Positions 17,750 through 27,490 of a stretch of 64,000 bases of DNA are shown one piece after another. Source of the stretch: CAVONV01 sp963697355 (GTDB lineage: Bacteria; Acidobacteriota; Vicinamibacteria; Marinacidobacterales; DATDRI01). The stretch spans positions 62,001 to 126,000 of the forward strand of contig CAVONV010000028.1 in NCBI GenBank assembly GCA_963697355.1. The letters run 5' to 3'. Within the stretch, counting starts at the first letter, position 1; each line of letters starts with the position of its first letter. The translations under genes and the position numbers were made by a program. The notes under the pieces are model-generated. The model did no database searches. It saw only the letters and a list, made by a program, of their open reading frames with translations, and was not told the DNA's origin.

Positions 17750-20700
17750 GTGCGTATTACCGAATACAGTATTCGTCATCGTTTGACCGTCTATGTTCTC
17801 ATTGCGATCATTGTCGTGGCGGGGGCGGGGCCTACTTCTCGCTGCCTCTGGAGTCCTTTCCGGAGATCAAGATCCCTCTGATCCTGGTCACGACGGCCTA
17901 CAGCGGCGTCAGTCCCGAGGACATCGAGACGCTCATCACCCGACCCATCGAGACCGAGCTCAAAGGCATCACCGGCGTCAAGGAGATCCGTTCGACCAGC
18001 AGCGAAGGCATGTCGGTCATCGAGGTGGAGTTCAATCCCGAGGTGGATCTCGACACGGCTCTGCAAAAGGCCAGAGACGAAGTCGATATCGCCAAGCCGG
18101 AGCTTCCCGAGGAAGTCGACGATCCCCGTGTCCAGGACATCGATCTGTCCCAGATTCCCATCCTGCTCGTGAGCCTCTCGGGTGAGATCGGACTCGTCCA
18201 ACTCAAAGAGATCGCCGAGGACCTCAAGGACGATCTCGAAGCCATTCCAGGGGTCAATCGCGTCCAGGTCATCGGGGGCAGAGAGCGAGAAGTCCACATC
18301 TTCGCCGATCCGCGACGACTCAGCTTCTACGAGTTGAGCCTCATCCGACCTGATCATCGCCGTGACTCGGGAGAACTTGAACGTCCCCGGTGGCGACATC
18401 GACGTCGGCAGTCTCAAGTATCTCGTCCGTTTGCCGGCGGAGATCGACGATCCCCGCGAGATCGAAGACTTCGTCGTCAAGGTCCGTGACGGCGAGCCTA
18501 TCTACGTCCAGGACGTGGCCCATGTCGTCTATGGCTTCGAGGACGAATCGACGCGCTCGCGGCTCGATCGTCAATCCGTCGGTCACGCTCACCGTCGAGA
18601 AGCGAACCGGCGCCAACATCGTCGAGGTGGCCGATGCGGTCAAAGAAGGAGCTGGCAGGTCTGCGAGCGCACTCTTCCGTCGGGCACCCGGGTGACCATC
18701 GTCGGCGACATGTCGAAGGACATCCGCAACACCGTATCGGAGCTCGAGAACAACATCCTCTCCGGTCTGATCCTGGTGGTCGTGGTGCTGATGGCTTTCT
18801 TGGGATTCCGGAACTCGCTCTTCGTGGCGGTCGCCATCCCGCTTGTCGATGCTTCTCTCGTTCATCGTCATCCAGTTCATGGGATACACGCTGAACATGG
18901 TGATCCTGTTCAGCCTCATCCTGGTTCTCGGGATGCTGGTGGATAACGCCGTGGTCATCGTGGAGAACATCTACCGTCACCGGGAGATGGGAAAGGACGG
19001 TCCGACGGCGGCCTCGAAGCCACCAAAGAAGTGGCGGTTCCCGTCATCGCCTCGACCATCACCACGCTTTGTGCTTTTGCGCCCTTGCTCTTGTGGCCGG
19101 GTATCATCGGCGATTTCATGTCCTATCTTCCGGTGACGCTCATCATCGGATTGACCGCTTCGCTCGTCGTGGCCTTGGTCTTCAATCCGACCTTGTGTGC
19201 CTACCTCATGAAACCGCCGGCCGAGGGCTCCAGAAAGCTCGAAGAAAGAAGGAGCGGTCCTTCGCAACTACCGGCAGATCCTTGCTTGGGCTCTGGAGTC
19301 GGGGGCCGATCAGGGTACGAGGGGCTGGTTCTTGACGAAATTGGTCGCTTCTCGTCTTCTTTGTGCTGTCATTCTCAGGAGGTGTAGGACTCATTCTTGT
19401 TGCGTTTTTTCTGGAAGGAAGAGTCCCGGTTCTCTTCACGGTCGCCGGGATCCTCATGGCTTTGGGAGCGGTGGCGTTTCTCCTCCAAGGACTCTTCTGG
19501 CTAGTTTGGAGTCGTTGCTCCGACGTCCCCTTCAAGCTGGTCTGCACTACGTCACCGACCGCCGGGCGGGAATCATCTGGAGCATGGGGGCGATCCTTGC
19601 CTTGACCGTCGTGGTTTACGGTGTTCAAGGGCAAAGGACGTCGAGTTGTTTCCCGAGATGGATCCTCGTCAGATCTTCGTCGATGTCGAGGCGCCCAGCG
19701 GAGCGACCCTGGAGACCTCGGATGACATCGTCACTCGGGTCGAAGGCCTGACGACAGAGACCAAGGACTTGAAGTACACCTTGGCCAACGTCGGTTCGAG
19801 CGGCCAGAGCTTCGAGGATATCGGTGGCCAGGGCTCTTCGGTCTCCAACAAGAGCCGAGTGACTCTGGACTTGTACGATCGCATCGACCGCGAACAGAAA
19901 AACTCGCTGGTGACCGATGGAGGAAGTGCGCAGAGCGGTGAGCGACCTGGAAGGCGCCGAGATCAAGGTGAACAAGCCGAACCACGGCCCTCCCACGGGG
20001 AAGCCGGTTTCCATTCGGATCCTCGGGGACGATTTTCACGTTCTCGAAGAGTTGAGCCGGGAGGTCCAGGAACACATCCGTACCGTTCCCGGCCTGGTCA
20101 ACCTGGACGACGATTTGAATCAAGGCAAGCCGGAGATCCGGGTAAGGTCGACCGAATCGAAGCCGCTTTGGCCGGCGTTCACACCCGCGACATCGCCAAC
20201 ACGATCCAAACGGCGGTGCGAGGAAGCGATGCTTCCGAGTACCGGATCGGCGAGGACGAGTACGATATCGTCGTCCGGCTCGATCCGGACCATCGTGCGA
20301 CGTCTCGAGGACCTGACGGATCTGACCGTTCCCGATGAGGATGGCATTCCCATTCCCATTCGTGCCGTGGCTCGCCTCGAGCCGGGACTCGGGCCCGTCA
20401 TCCATTCGTCGCGTGGACCTCAAGCGGGTCGTGACCATCGACGGAGATGTGGTGCGAGCTCAGGGACGCACGGAGGATTCGGTCCGGCAGGAAGTTGCCG
20501 CTCGTTTGGAGAGCCTGGACTGGCCCGCCGGATATCGTTGGGAGTTTGCCGGCTCCAATCAGGACGAGCAGGAAGCACGCGCGTTCGTCCAGCGAGCCTT
20601 CGTCATCGCCGTCTTGCTCATCATGCTGGTCCTGGTCACGCAGTTCGACAGCCTCATTTTGCCCATGACCATCATGGTATCGGTCGTCCTCTCGCTCATC

Positions 20701-21206
20701 GGCGTGTTGTGGGGACTCATCATTACTGCAGATGCCGTTTGGCATCATCATGACCGGCATCGGTGTGATCTCCCTGGCCGGCGTCGTCGTGAACAACGCG
20801 ATCGTGCTTTGTGATTTCATCCGCCAGCTCCGCGAGCGCGGATACGAGAAAACCAAGGCGGTCATCGAGGCGGGTGTCATCCGTCTTCGTCCCGGTCTTT
20901 CTGACGGCTGTCACTACCGTCCTGGGTCTCATTCCTTTGACGATCGGACTCAACATCGACTTCTTCGAGCGCGTCATCCAGACGGGGGTGGAGTCCTCTC
21001 AGTGGTGGGGTCCCATGGGAGTGGCGGTCATTTTCGGGTTGACCGTCGCAACGGTCCTGACGCTCGTCATTGTCCCCGTGACGTACCACAGTCTGGACGA
21101 GATGACGGGTCTTCTGCAGACGTTTTCATCGCGTCTCGGAGGGCGTGGCCGCGCTGACCGAGAAGTGTCCGTGAGCAACGGAAGTGCTTCAACTGCAGAT
21201 GGTTAA
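17750..21206 (+). pseudogene. RND-family efflux permease, about 18 frameshifts
   Basis: The gene encodes an AcrB-like proton-driven pump. It begins with GTG (VRITEYSIRHRLTVYVLIAI) and continues across frames through LPLESFPEIKIPLILVTT, the porter domain (DLSQIPILLVSLSG, then LKDDLEAIPGVNRVQVIGG) and LENNILSGLILVVVVLMAFL. The transmembrane 4 relay is GMLVDNAVVIVENIYRHRE. The second repeat is also present, ending FGLTVATVLTLVIVPVTYHS. The frame changes near 17833, 18345, 18575, 18645, 18680, 18845, 19020, several times between 19250 and 19660, and near 19915, 20145, 20285, 20400, 20735 and 20880. Several breaks lie in G or C runs. Between helices 6 and 7 there is an extra segment with two hydrophobic stretches (about 19360-19510). 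As read it cannot make a pump; dense sequence error is one explanation. Confidence 0.85.
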
Positions 21207-21239
21207 TACACGGTGCCACCTATGGGAGGCACGAACCCA

Positions 21240-21268
21240 TTGATGGCGGCCCCGTGCCCCGCTATAAT
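21240..21268 (+). promoter_or_regulatory. Promoter for tRNA-Ser and SRP RNA
   Basis: TTGATG (21240-21245) and a consensus TATAAT (21263-21268) are separated by 17 bp. The next annotated feature downstream is the tRNA-Ser gene at 21353, with SRP RNA and dnaX following in the same direction, so one transcript could carry all three. Confidence 0.7.
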
Positions 21269-21352
21269 GTTCAGTTTCGGCGAGTTCCCGGGCCACCTCG
21301 GTGAAAAGACGTAAAGGAGAGAGTTCTCCAGCCTTTCGTCCGGTGAGCCGAC

Positions 21353-21442
21353 GGAGGGGTGCAAGAGTGGCTTATTTGGCTAGCCCGGAAAGCTAGTGTA
21401 GGGGCAACCCTACCGTGGGTTCGAATCCCACCCCCTCCGCCA
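21353..21442 (+). tRNA. tRNA-Ser (anticodon GGA)
   Basis: A class II tRNA with acceptor arms GGAGGGG and CCCCTCC, discriminator G and encoded CCA. The anticodon stem CTAGC/GCTAG encloses the loop CCGGAAA, giving anticodon GGA for UCC/UCU serine codons. The long variable arm GTAGGG-GCAA-CCCTAC is typical of serine tRNA. The T arm is GTGGG-TTCGAAT-CCCAC. Position 33 appears to be C instead of the near-universal U. Confidence 0.95.
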
Positions 21443-21478
21443 CGCATTGTGAACGGCCGATTGACCGGACAACGAGTT

Positions 21479-21590
21479 GCCCTGTGGATCAGGTACTGTG
21501 CGAGCCGAGCCTGTGAACTCCGTCAGGCCCGGAAGGGAGCAGCGGTAAGCGGATCCTCGACTGTGCCGCAGGACACCTGGACCACAGGGC
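21479..21590 (+). ncRNA. ffs: Signal recognition particle RNA, small bacterial (4.5S) type
   Basis: The conserved domain IV core is present as GTCAGGCCCGGAAGGGAGCA followed by GCGGTAAGC. The ends close in a 9-bp helix, GCCCTGTGG (21479-21487) with CCACAGGGC (21582-21590). The length of about 112 nt fits the short hairpin form that binds Ffh and targets membrane proteins. It is placed between tRNA-Ser and dnaX, a common bacterial arrangement. Confidence 0.96.
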
Positions 21591-21729
21591 TCCTTTCGTG
21601 GGGGTCGGATGAGGCGAAGCGCCTCAGCTGGCCTCTACACTCTCTTTGTGGAGGGAGAGGCGGGGACGCCTGGCTGCTAGATGGGGCCAAGGCATAAAGG
21701 GTAGAAGCCCACTCAGCTTGAAGCGACAA

Positions 21730-23511
21730 ATGTCATACCAAGTACTCGCACTCAAATGGAGGCCGCAAGTCTTCGATGACGTGATCGGCCAAGACGCGGT
21801 GACTCGAACGCTCAAGAACGCTATCACCAAAGGTCGCATCGCAAACGCATTCCTGTTCTGCGGAGTACGGGGTGTGGGCAAGACAACGACGGCCCGCATT
21901 CTAGCGAAGGCTTTCAACTGCTCTTCGAGTCCCGGGCCGACCATCGAGCCTTGCGGTGAATGTCCTTCGTGCAAAGAGATCGCCGCGAGTCGGAGTCTCG
22001 ACGTCCTGGAGATCGATGGCGCATCCCACACTAAAGTCGAGGGGATTCGTGAGGTGCTGGAAGCTTCGCAGTACGCCCCGTCGCGGGATCGTTTCAAGAT
22101 CTACGTCATCGACGAAGTGCACATGCTGAGCATTCACTCCTTCAACGCGTTGCTCAAAACCCTGGAAGAGCCGCCGCCGCATCTCAAATTCATCTTCGCG
22201 ACCACGGAATATCACAAGATACCGGACACGATCGTGTCCCGTTGCCAACAGTTCGAGTTTCGTGCGGTCCCAAGCAGCGAGATCACCGGTCAGCTGCATC
22301 GCATTGCTGTGGCGGAGGGCGTCACAATCAACGAAGCGGCGTTGAAGCAAATTGCCCGCGCTGCTGAGGGAAGCATCCGCGACGCACTCTCGGCTTTGGA
22401 TCAAGTCGTAGCGTCGGCGGGAGCGGAAATCAACGAAACTGATGTGACGGAGCTCCTTGGTCTCATTTCCGGTGACGTCTTGAGTCGTGCCACACGCGCC
22501 ATCGTGGAGCGCGACACAGCAGAGATCTTGACCATCGTGGATGAACTGGTGCGTGGCGGGCGTGATCTATTGAGCTTTTCCCGAGGCCTCCTGCAGTTCT
22601 TTAGAGATGTGCTCGTCATTCGCATCGCGCCGGACACACCCGAGCTGGTCGAGATGGGCGGCGAGCGCACGGAGCTCGTGGAGCTGGCCGAGCTCGTGTC
22701 CGAGGAAGACTTGATCCGGTGCTTGGAAATCCTCACACAACTCGAAGGGGCCCTGCGCTGGTCGCCGGAGCCTCGATTTCACCTGGAAGTCGCTCTCCTT
22801 AAGCTGTCCGAGATGCGAAGGTTGGCGTCTTTCGAGGATCTTCTCGCGCGATTTGAGGCTCTGGAATCTGGACTGCGAGCGGGAAGCTCCGGAGGAGGAG
22901 GATCGCCGAGCGACAACAAGCCTGCTGACCGCCGGGCCGCGCCGTCAAAGGGCACTTCCCCTGAACCCCGTGGCGCCGCGAACAGGATGTCTCCAGGAAC
23001 ACGAGAGGGTACCGAGGACCGGGAACAATCCGCTCCTTCAAGACGAGAGAGAGTATCGGAACCCACGCCGGCGACGCCAACGAAGCCCGCCGAAATCGTG
23101 GAGCAGGTTCTGGAGAGGATTCGATCGGCCAAGCCCAAGCTTGCGGTTCTCGTCTCCCAACACAACGGAGCGAGTCTCGAAGGGGATTGTCTACGTTTGA
23201 GCTTCGTTGTCGACCAACCTTTTCTCAGGGAGCAAATACAAGCGGAAGACTTTCGCAAACTTCTAGAACAAGAGGCCTCGCAGGTGGCTGGCCGTACGCT
23301 TCGGGTCGAGGTTCACTTTGCCGAACCTGATAAGGAGCAAGAAGAGCCCGCCCGCAAAGAAGACGTTTCTAAAGGACAAGAGGAGCTTTTTCGGCGTGCC
23401 GTGAAGGACCCAATGGTTCGTGGCTTCGTCGAGACGTTTCAGGGCGAGATCGAAGAGGTTCGACCCCTTGACGGCGGCACCAAGACCGAGCCAGGTGGTC
23501 TCGAAAACTGA
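21730..23511 (+). CDS. dnaX: DNA polymerase III subunit gamma/tau
   Basis: A 593-residue clamp-loader ATPase. The family start MSYQVLALKWRPQVFDDVIG fixes the ATG at 21730 despite an upstream in-frame start. Walker A is GVRGVGKTTTARIL (about residues 43-56). The zinc module is C-SSSPGPTIEP-C-GE-C-PS-C, Walker B/DEAD-like is VIDEVHMLS, and the sensor region is LEEPPPHLKFIFATTE. Domain III follows, then a Gly/Pro/charged linker (GGGGSPSDNKPADRR) and a tau-type C-terminal domain that would contact the polymerase alpha subunit. The gene forms a conserved block with ybaB and recR. Confidence 0.97.
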   Translation: MSYQVLALKWRPQVFDDVIGQDAVTRTLKNAITKGRIANAFLFCGVRGVGKTTTARILAKAFNCSSSPGPTIEPCGECPSCKEIAASRSLDVLEIDGASHTKVEGIREVLEASQYAPSRDRFKIYVIDEVHMLSIHSFNALLKTLEEPPPHLKFIFATTEYHKIPDTIVSRCQQFEFRAVPSSEITGQLHRIAVAEGVTINEAALKQIARAAEGSIRDALSALDQVVASAGAEINETDVTELLGLISGDVLSRATRAIVERDTAEILTIVDELVRGGRDLLSFSRGLLQFFRDVLVIRIAPDTPELVEMGGERTELVELAELVSEEDLIRCLEILTQLEGALRWSPEPRFHLEVALLKLSEMRRLASFEDLLARFEALESGLRAGSSGGGGSPSDNKPADRRAAPSKGTSPEPRGAANRMSPGTREGTEDREQSAPSRRERVSEPTPATPTKPAEIVEQVLERIRSAKPKLAVLVSQHNGASLEGDCLRLSFVVDQPFLREQIQAEDFRKLLEQEASQVAGRTLRVEVHFAEPDKEQEEPARKEDVSKGQEELFRRAVKDPMVRGFVETFQGEIEEVRPLDGGTKTEPGGLEN

Positions 23512-23538
23512 CCGGATTGGCCAAGAGGTAGACAAGCA

Positions 23539-23844
23539 ATGCTGAAGAACATGAATCAAATTATGAAACAAGCCCAAGCCCTCCAAGAGAAATTCAAACA
23601 ACAGCTGGAGTCGATGGAAGTCGAAGCTAGTTCCGGAGGGGGTATGGTGACCGTTCGTATGAACGGGTCCAAAGTTGTCTCGAGTGTCACCCTCGATCCA
23701 GAGGTTGTGGATCGTGATGATGTAGAGATGCTGCAGGATCTCATCGTCGCAGCCGTGAACGAGGCCGCCCGGAAGGTCGACGAAGAGGCTCAGAATCAGC
23801 TCGGGGACATGACAGGCGGAATGAAGATACCAGGGCTCTTCTGA
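23539..23844 (+). CDS. YbaB/EbfC family nucleoid-associated protein
   Basis: A 101-residue DNA-binding dimer. [20 protein letters not shown] gives the long N-terminal helix, [20 protein letters not shown] the central beta sheet, and [20 protein letters not shown] the C-terminal helix, all characteristic of the family. The position between dnaX and recR is highly conserved across bacteria and supports a role in DNA replication or repair. A modest ribosome site (GAGGT) precedes the ATG. Confidence 0.96.
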   Translation: MLKNMNQIMKQAQALQEKFKQQLESMEVEASSGGGMVTVRMNGSKVVSSVTLDPEVVDRDDVEMLQDLIVAAVNEAARKVDEEAQNQLGDMTGGMKIPGLF

Positions 23845-23866
23845 ACGCGGGAGAAGCGAAAGCATC

Positions 23867-24523
23867 GTGAAGGATTATCCCGAACCCGTATCGAGACTGA
23901 TTCAGGAGCTAAAGAGACTGCCGGGCATAGGAGCGAAGTCTGCTCAGCGAATCGCCTTTTACGTTCTACGAGGCGCACGTGAGGAGGCGGAAGCCTTGTC
24001 CCGTGCTCTCATCGACGTCAAGGACAAGATCTCCACTTGCAGTCTCTGTAACCATGTGACGGATGTCGATCCTTGTCGCTTCTGCTCGAGTCCGGAGCGT
24101 AATTCCGGAGTCGTTTGCGTCGTCGAGGACCCCCCCAACGTGGTTGCCATCGAGAAGACTCACGAGTACAAGGGCCGCTATCACGTGCTCATGGGGGCGC
24201 TGTCGCCGCTTCAAGGTATCGGCCCCGAGCAGCTCAAGATTGCCGGCTTGATGGAGCGAGTGCGAACCGGGGAAGTCGAGGAAGTCATCTTGGCAACGAA
24301 CCCCAACGTGGAAGGGGAAGCCACGGCGATCTATCTTTCCAAGCTCATCAAGCCCCTCGGTGTCAAGGTCACGCGCATCGCCATGGGGGTCCCAGTGGGT
24401 AGCGAGCTGGATTACGCTGACGAGATCACGATGGGGAAAGCAATGGAAGGGCGTCGTGAATATCTGAGTTCAGTATTGGAGCGACTCGGGGGGGTGCCTA
24501 CAAAGGGTTGCAAGAACGGCTAG
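23867..24523 (+). CDS. recR: Recombination mediator RecR
   Basis: A 218-residue protein of typical length that works with RecF/RecO to load RecA at gaps. The N-terminal helix-hairpin-helix is [20 protein letters not shown], the C4 zinc finger is [16 protein letters not shown] (about residues 57-72), and the Toprim domain has [20 protein letters not shown] and [20 protein letters not shown] final Walker-B-like stretch, [19 protein letters not shown], completes the fold. GTG is the start, 22 nt after the ybaB-like stop. Confidence 0.97.
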   Translation: MKDYPEPVSRLIQELKRLPGIGAKSAQRIAFYVLRGAREEAEALSRALIDVKDKISTCSLCNHVTDVDPCRFCSSPERNSGVVCVVEDPPNVVAIEKTHEYKGRYHVLMGALSPLQGIGPEQLKIAGLMERVRTGEVEEVILATNPNVEGEATAIYLSKLIKPLGVKVTRIAMGVPVGSELDYADEITMGKAMEGRREYLSSVLERLGGVPTKGCKNG

Positions 24524-24598
24524 TTTTCGGTATAAATGTGAGAGCCCGCATAAACATTCCCCTAGCGTGCGATAGGTCGGACGGAGGGTAACGGAGTC

Positions 24599-25101
24599 AT
24601 GGCGACCACTGATGTGGTGATGTATGACGAGGAGTTCAACCAGATCAAGAGCATTATCAGCAAGCTCCGCGTCGACGCCAACGCAAAATTAGTTTTTCTG
24701 GTCGACAAGAACGGTCAGCAGATTGCGGCGCACGGTAACATCGATAATCTCGATACTACCTCGCTTGCGTCGCTGACCGCCGGTAACGTCGCCGCCACCG
24801 ACGCGCTAGCCAAGCTGATTGGTGAGAAAGAATTCTCAATTCTCTTTCATGAAGGGCGAGCGCGACAACATTCATATCTCCATTGTGGGGCTACGGGTCA
24901 TTTTGGTGGTCATATTCGACGAGCGTTCTTCCCTAGGGCTGGTCCGACTTCGCGTCAAAAAGGCCTCCCAAGAGCTTGGCCAAGTTTTCGACAGCATCAT
25001 GAACAAAGTCGAGAGAGGAAAAGTCATCTGTTGGGGCGGACTTCGAGTCTCCGTTTGCGGAGATCACCGACGAGGACATCGACAGCCTCTTTAGTGAATA
25101 A
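24599..25101 (+). CDS. mglB: MglB-like Roadblock/LC7 protein, frameshifted
   Basis: The GTPase-activating partner of MglA, which sets cell polarity in gliding bacteria and has homologues in many non-gliders. The first frame gives DEEFNQIKSIISKLRVDANA, VFLVDKNGQQIAAHG and LIGEKEFSILFHEG. Near 24855 it shifts to GERDNIHISIVG and VVIFDERSSLGLVRLRVKKA, the MglB hallmark, and near 25030 it shifts back to ESPFAEITDEDIDSLFSE. Two compensating one-base errors explain this and give about 167 residues, the usual length. GGAGGGTAACGGAGTC precedes the ATG. It lies 33 nt upstream of mglA. Confidence 0.87.
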
Positions 25102-25134
25102 TTTGCGATTTGAGTTGAAGCTGAGTACGGACGA

Positions 25135-25729
25135 ATGACGTTCATCAACTACGCTTCGCGAGAGATAAACTGCAAGATCGTCTACTATGGCCCCGGTTTG
25201 TGCGGGAAGACGACCAATCTGCAGTTCATTTACGACAAGACGAACCCCAACGCTAAGGGGAAGCTCATTTCGCTGGCGACGGAGACCGATCGAACGCTGT
25301 TTTTCGACTTCCTGCCTCTCGAGCTCGGCAATGTCCGCGGATTCAAGACTCGTTTCCATCTCTACACCGTGCCGGGGCAAGTCTTCTACGACGCATCTCG
25401 CAAAGCTCATTCTCAAAGGGGTCGACGGCGTCATCTTTGTTGCCGATTCCCAGCGAGAGCGCATGGACGCCAACGTCGAGAGCTTGCACAATCTCGAGCT
25501 GAACTTGAAATCTCAGGGCTACGACCTGATGACCATTCCCTATGTGCTGCAGTTCAACAAGCGCGATCTCCCCAACGTTGTCCCGGTCGAGGAGCTGAAG
25601 CAGAAACTCGTCGTCAAAGCTGAGCCCGTGCTCGAGGCCATCGCCACATCTCCCAACGGGGTCGGCGTCTTCGACACCCTAAAGGCTGTTGCCAAGCTGG
25701 TTCTGCAGGATCTCACGAAATCGTCGTAG
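25135..25729 (+). CDS. mglA: MglA-like small GTPase, frameshifted
   Basis: A Ras-like GTPase of about 197 residues. The P-loop is [18 protein letters not shown], the switch region is [20 protein letters not shown], and the G3 region is [17 protein letters not shown]. After one extra base near 25405 the sequence continues in another frame as [20 protein letters not shown] and the G4 motif [12 protein letters not shown]. The glycine-to-cysteine step within the P-loop (GLCGKTT) is noteworthy, because MglA usually has GLxGKTT. Next to its regulator MglB, it would control polarity of motility or secretion machinery. Confidence 0.9.
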
Positions 25730-25758
25730 ATTCCGCTCGTCGTTCGACGAGCGGAATC
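25729..25758 (+). terminator. Strong hairpin after mglA
   Basis: A perfect 14-bp stem (25729-25742 with 25745-25758) closes on a TT, effectively a TTCG-type tetraloop, starting at the mglA stop codon. No T-run follows, so it may terminate inefficiently or protect the mRNA 3' end. A TATACT box (25763-25768), the probable -10 of tRNA-Asn, follows within 5 nt. Confidence 0.65.
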
Positions 25759-25787
25759 GTGGTATACTCCCAAGTCCGGTTTTCGAT

Positions 25788-25863
25788 TCCCCGGTAGCTC
25801 AATTGGTCGAGCGGCGGACTGTTAATCCGTAGGTTGTTGGTTCGAGTCCAACCCGGGGAGCCA
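25788..25863 (+). tRNA. tRNA-Asn (anticodon GTT)
   Basis: A 76-nt tRNA with acceptor arms TCCCCGG and CCGGGGA, discriminator G and encoded CCA. The D arm is GTAGCTCAATTGGTCGAGC and the anticodon loop is TGTTAAT, giving GTT. The T arm is GTTGG-TTCGAGT-CCAAC. A TATACT box at 25763-25768 is a plausible -10 element. Confidence 0.96.
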
Positions 25864-25924
25864 ACCCTCCCAAATACCTTCCAGGAGGCTTCTGGCAGTG
25901 AATCTTTTTTCGGATGTGGTGCAC

Positions 25925-25995
25925 AACTGTGTGCCCAAGCCCTCGAGCTCACCGAGAGCGAACGTCAGAGGTTTACTGAGGAGGCCTGCGCGGGC
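25925..25995 (+). pseudogene. Short remnant resembling the N-terminus of a protein kinase
   Basis: Just downstream of tRNA-Asn one frame reads ALELTESERQRFTEEACAG. This closely resembles the segment preceding the kinase domain in many large acidobacterial Ser/Thr kinases (ALEL..ER..FL.EACAG). It is then lost. No kinase core follows, so I read it as a gene fragment. The short length makes chance similarity possible. Confidence 0.35.
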
Positions 25996-26091
25996 CCGAC
26001 CCGACCTGAGGGACAGTGTGCTCGAAGTAACAAATTCTATTTAGCTGCACAGAACCCCCCGAGCTCTTCTTCCTCACCCCCATTCACCCTT

Positions 26092-26403
26092 TCAGACGAT
26101 TCCGTAAGCAGACTGAACGGCCTCTTCCATGCGGATTTTTTCTTCATCCGACAAGAAGCTGAAGTATCCCTCGCGTTTTCGGGCGGAAAGTCGACCGTTG
26201 CAAAGAAGCTTCCCGGCAGCAACAGCTTTTGGCTTTCTTTGGAACTTGGCCCGTCGGCCGTCGCTCGCCGCTAGCTTGGGTGGGAGGACTTTGAGAGCAA
26301 TTTTGCGGTCGAGCTTCTCGTCTTCGGGCGGATAGACGTCACCCTTGCCTCCCGAGCCGAGCTTCTCTAGAATCTCGTAATGGGCGAGGGCCCGGCCGAC
26401 CAT
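26092..26403 (-). pseudogene. Truncated Ser/Thr protein kinase remnant
   Basis: A 103-residue reading frame begins like a kinase: MVGRALAHYEILEKLGSGGK, with the glycine loop LGSGGKGDVY, then the ATP lysine in KIALKVLPPKLAASDGRRAK. At AVAAG the similarity ends and the rest (KLLCNGRLSARKREGYFSFL and beyond) is unrelated. HRD and DFG motifs are absent, so it cannot be an active kinase. It may be a fusion of two gene ends after a deletion. It sits between tRNA-Asn and the AIM24-like gene. Confidence 0.6.
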
Positions 26404-26417
26404 GCCGGCGCGCCCCT

Positions 26418-26459
26418 ATTCCTGAGTTCTTGAATTCCTGAGTTCTTGAATTCTTGGAT
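26418..26459. repeat. 16-bp tandem repeat of the CTCAAGAA-type intergenic family
   Basis: ATTCCTGAGTTCTTGA occurs twice in tandem (26418-26433 and 26434-26449), followed by a partial third copy. The complement, TCAAGAACTCAGGAAT, resembles arrays found in several other gaps of this window (see 34284, 51276, 55343). Confidence 0.75.
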
Positions 26460-27490
26460 TAGTCCCCATCAAACATCCCACCGATACCACCGAGCTGTCC
26501 GAGGATGGAGCCCTCACCTTTGGTGCGGCCGCCGGTTTGAGGCGCTGCCGACCAGATCCGCCCCGCGAGCCGGCTGAAGGGTAGAGATTGTAGCCAGACT
26601 TTGCCGGGGCCTGTTAGGCTGGCGAAAAAGAAGCCTTCCCCACCGAAGAGAGCCGATTTCACTCCACCAACCATCTGGATGTCGTAGTTCACGCGAGGCT
26701 CGAGTGCCACGAGACAACCGGTGTCGACCCTCAAATGCTCTCCTGGACCGAGCTGCTTCTCCACGATAGTCCCACCGGCATGAAGGAAGGCAAGACCGTC
26801 TCCTTCGAGCTTCTGCATGATGAAGCCCTCACCGCCGAAGAGCCCCACGCCAATCTTCTTCTGGAAAGCGATCCCGATGGAGACACCCTTGGCGGCACAG
26901 AGAAAGGCGTCCTTCTGGCAGGTCAAAGAGCCCCCCACCTCGGCGAGGTGGACCGGGATGATCTTTCCTGGATAGGGCGAGGCGAAAGCCACTTTTTTCT
27001 TGCCGGAACTCTGGTTGGAAAAAACGGTCATGAAGAGACTCTCACCGGTGAGTACGCGCTTGCCGGCTCCGATGAGCTTATCCATGAAGCCACCGCCGCT
27101 CGAGGGACGGCCATCTCCAAAGATCGTCTCCATTTCGATGCCTTCGGCCATGTACATCATGCCGCCCGCTTCGGCCACCGCCGCTTCTCCGGGGTCGAGC
27201 TCCACTTCGACGAACTGCATTTCTTCACCGAAGATTTCGTAGTCGACCTCGTGCATCACACCCGCGCCACGGGCCGAATGAGTTAGCGGCGGTGGAGCCG
27301 CACCGGGCGAGCCCGAGGTGGACAACTCGGCCACTTGACCCGCCGGTGTCCAGTCCTTCATCCCTTGTTTGAAAACCAACGTTTGAGCGTTGAATCGGCC
27401 CGCTTGAAGTCCTTGAAGGATCTCATGCTGGCTCATGGGTCCAATACTCTGGCCGCCCTCAGCTATATGCCAAATCTTTCCGTCCGTCAT
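26459..27490 (-). CDS. GYF_2 domain-AIM24 family protein
   Basis: A 343-residue protein. ATG at 27490 begins [20 protein letters not shown], a GYF_2 domain (with [10 protein letters not shown] near residue 50) thought to bind proline-rich partners. After a Pro-rich linker, an AIM24/TIGR00266 domain follows: [40 protein letters not shown] and [18 protein letters not shown]. The domain is a beta-sandwich of unknown biochemical role, sometimes associated with tellurite or stress loci. The C-terminus is glycine-rich ([17 protein letters not shown]). An upstream extension to 27763 is rejected for lack of family sequence. Confidence 0.9.
   Translation of the reverse strand: MTDGKIWHIAEGGQSIGPMSQHEILQGLQAGRFNAQTLVFKQGMKDWTPAGQVAELSTSGSPGAAPPPLTHSARGAGVMHEVDYEIFGEEMQFVEVELDPGEAAVAEAGGMMYMAEGIEMETIFGDGRPSSGGGFMDKLIGAGKRVLTGESLFMTVFSNQSSGKKKVAFASPYPGKIIPVHLAEVGGSLTCQKDAFLCAAKGVSIGIAFQKKIGVGLFGGEGFIMQKLEGDGLAFLHAGGTIVEKQLGPGEHLRVDTGCLVALEPRVNYDIQMVGGVKSALFGGEGFFFASLTGPGKVWLQSLPFSRLAGRIWSAAPQTGGRTKGEGSILGQLGGIGGMFDGD

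Noticed and set aside
21359..21697. Open frame over tRNA-Ser and SRP RNA
   Set aside because: It spans two clear RNA genes and encodes no recognisable protein.
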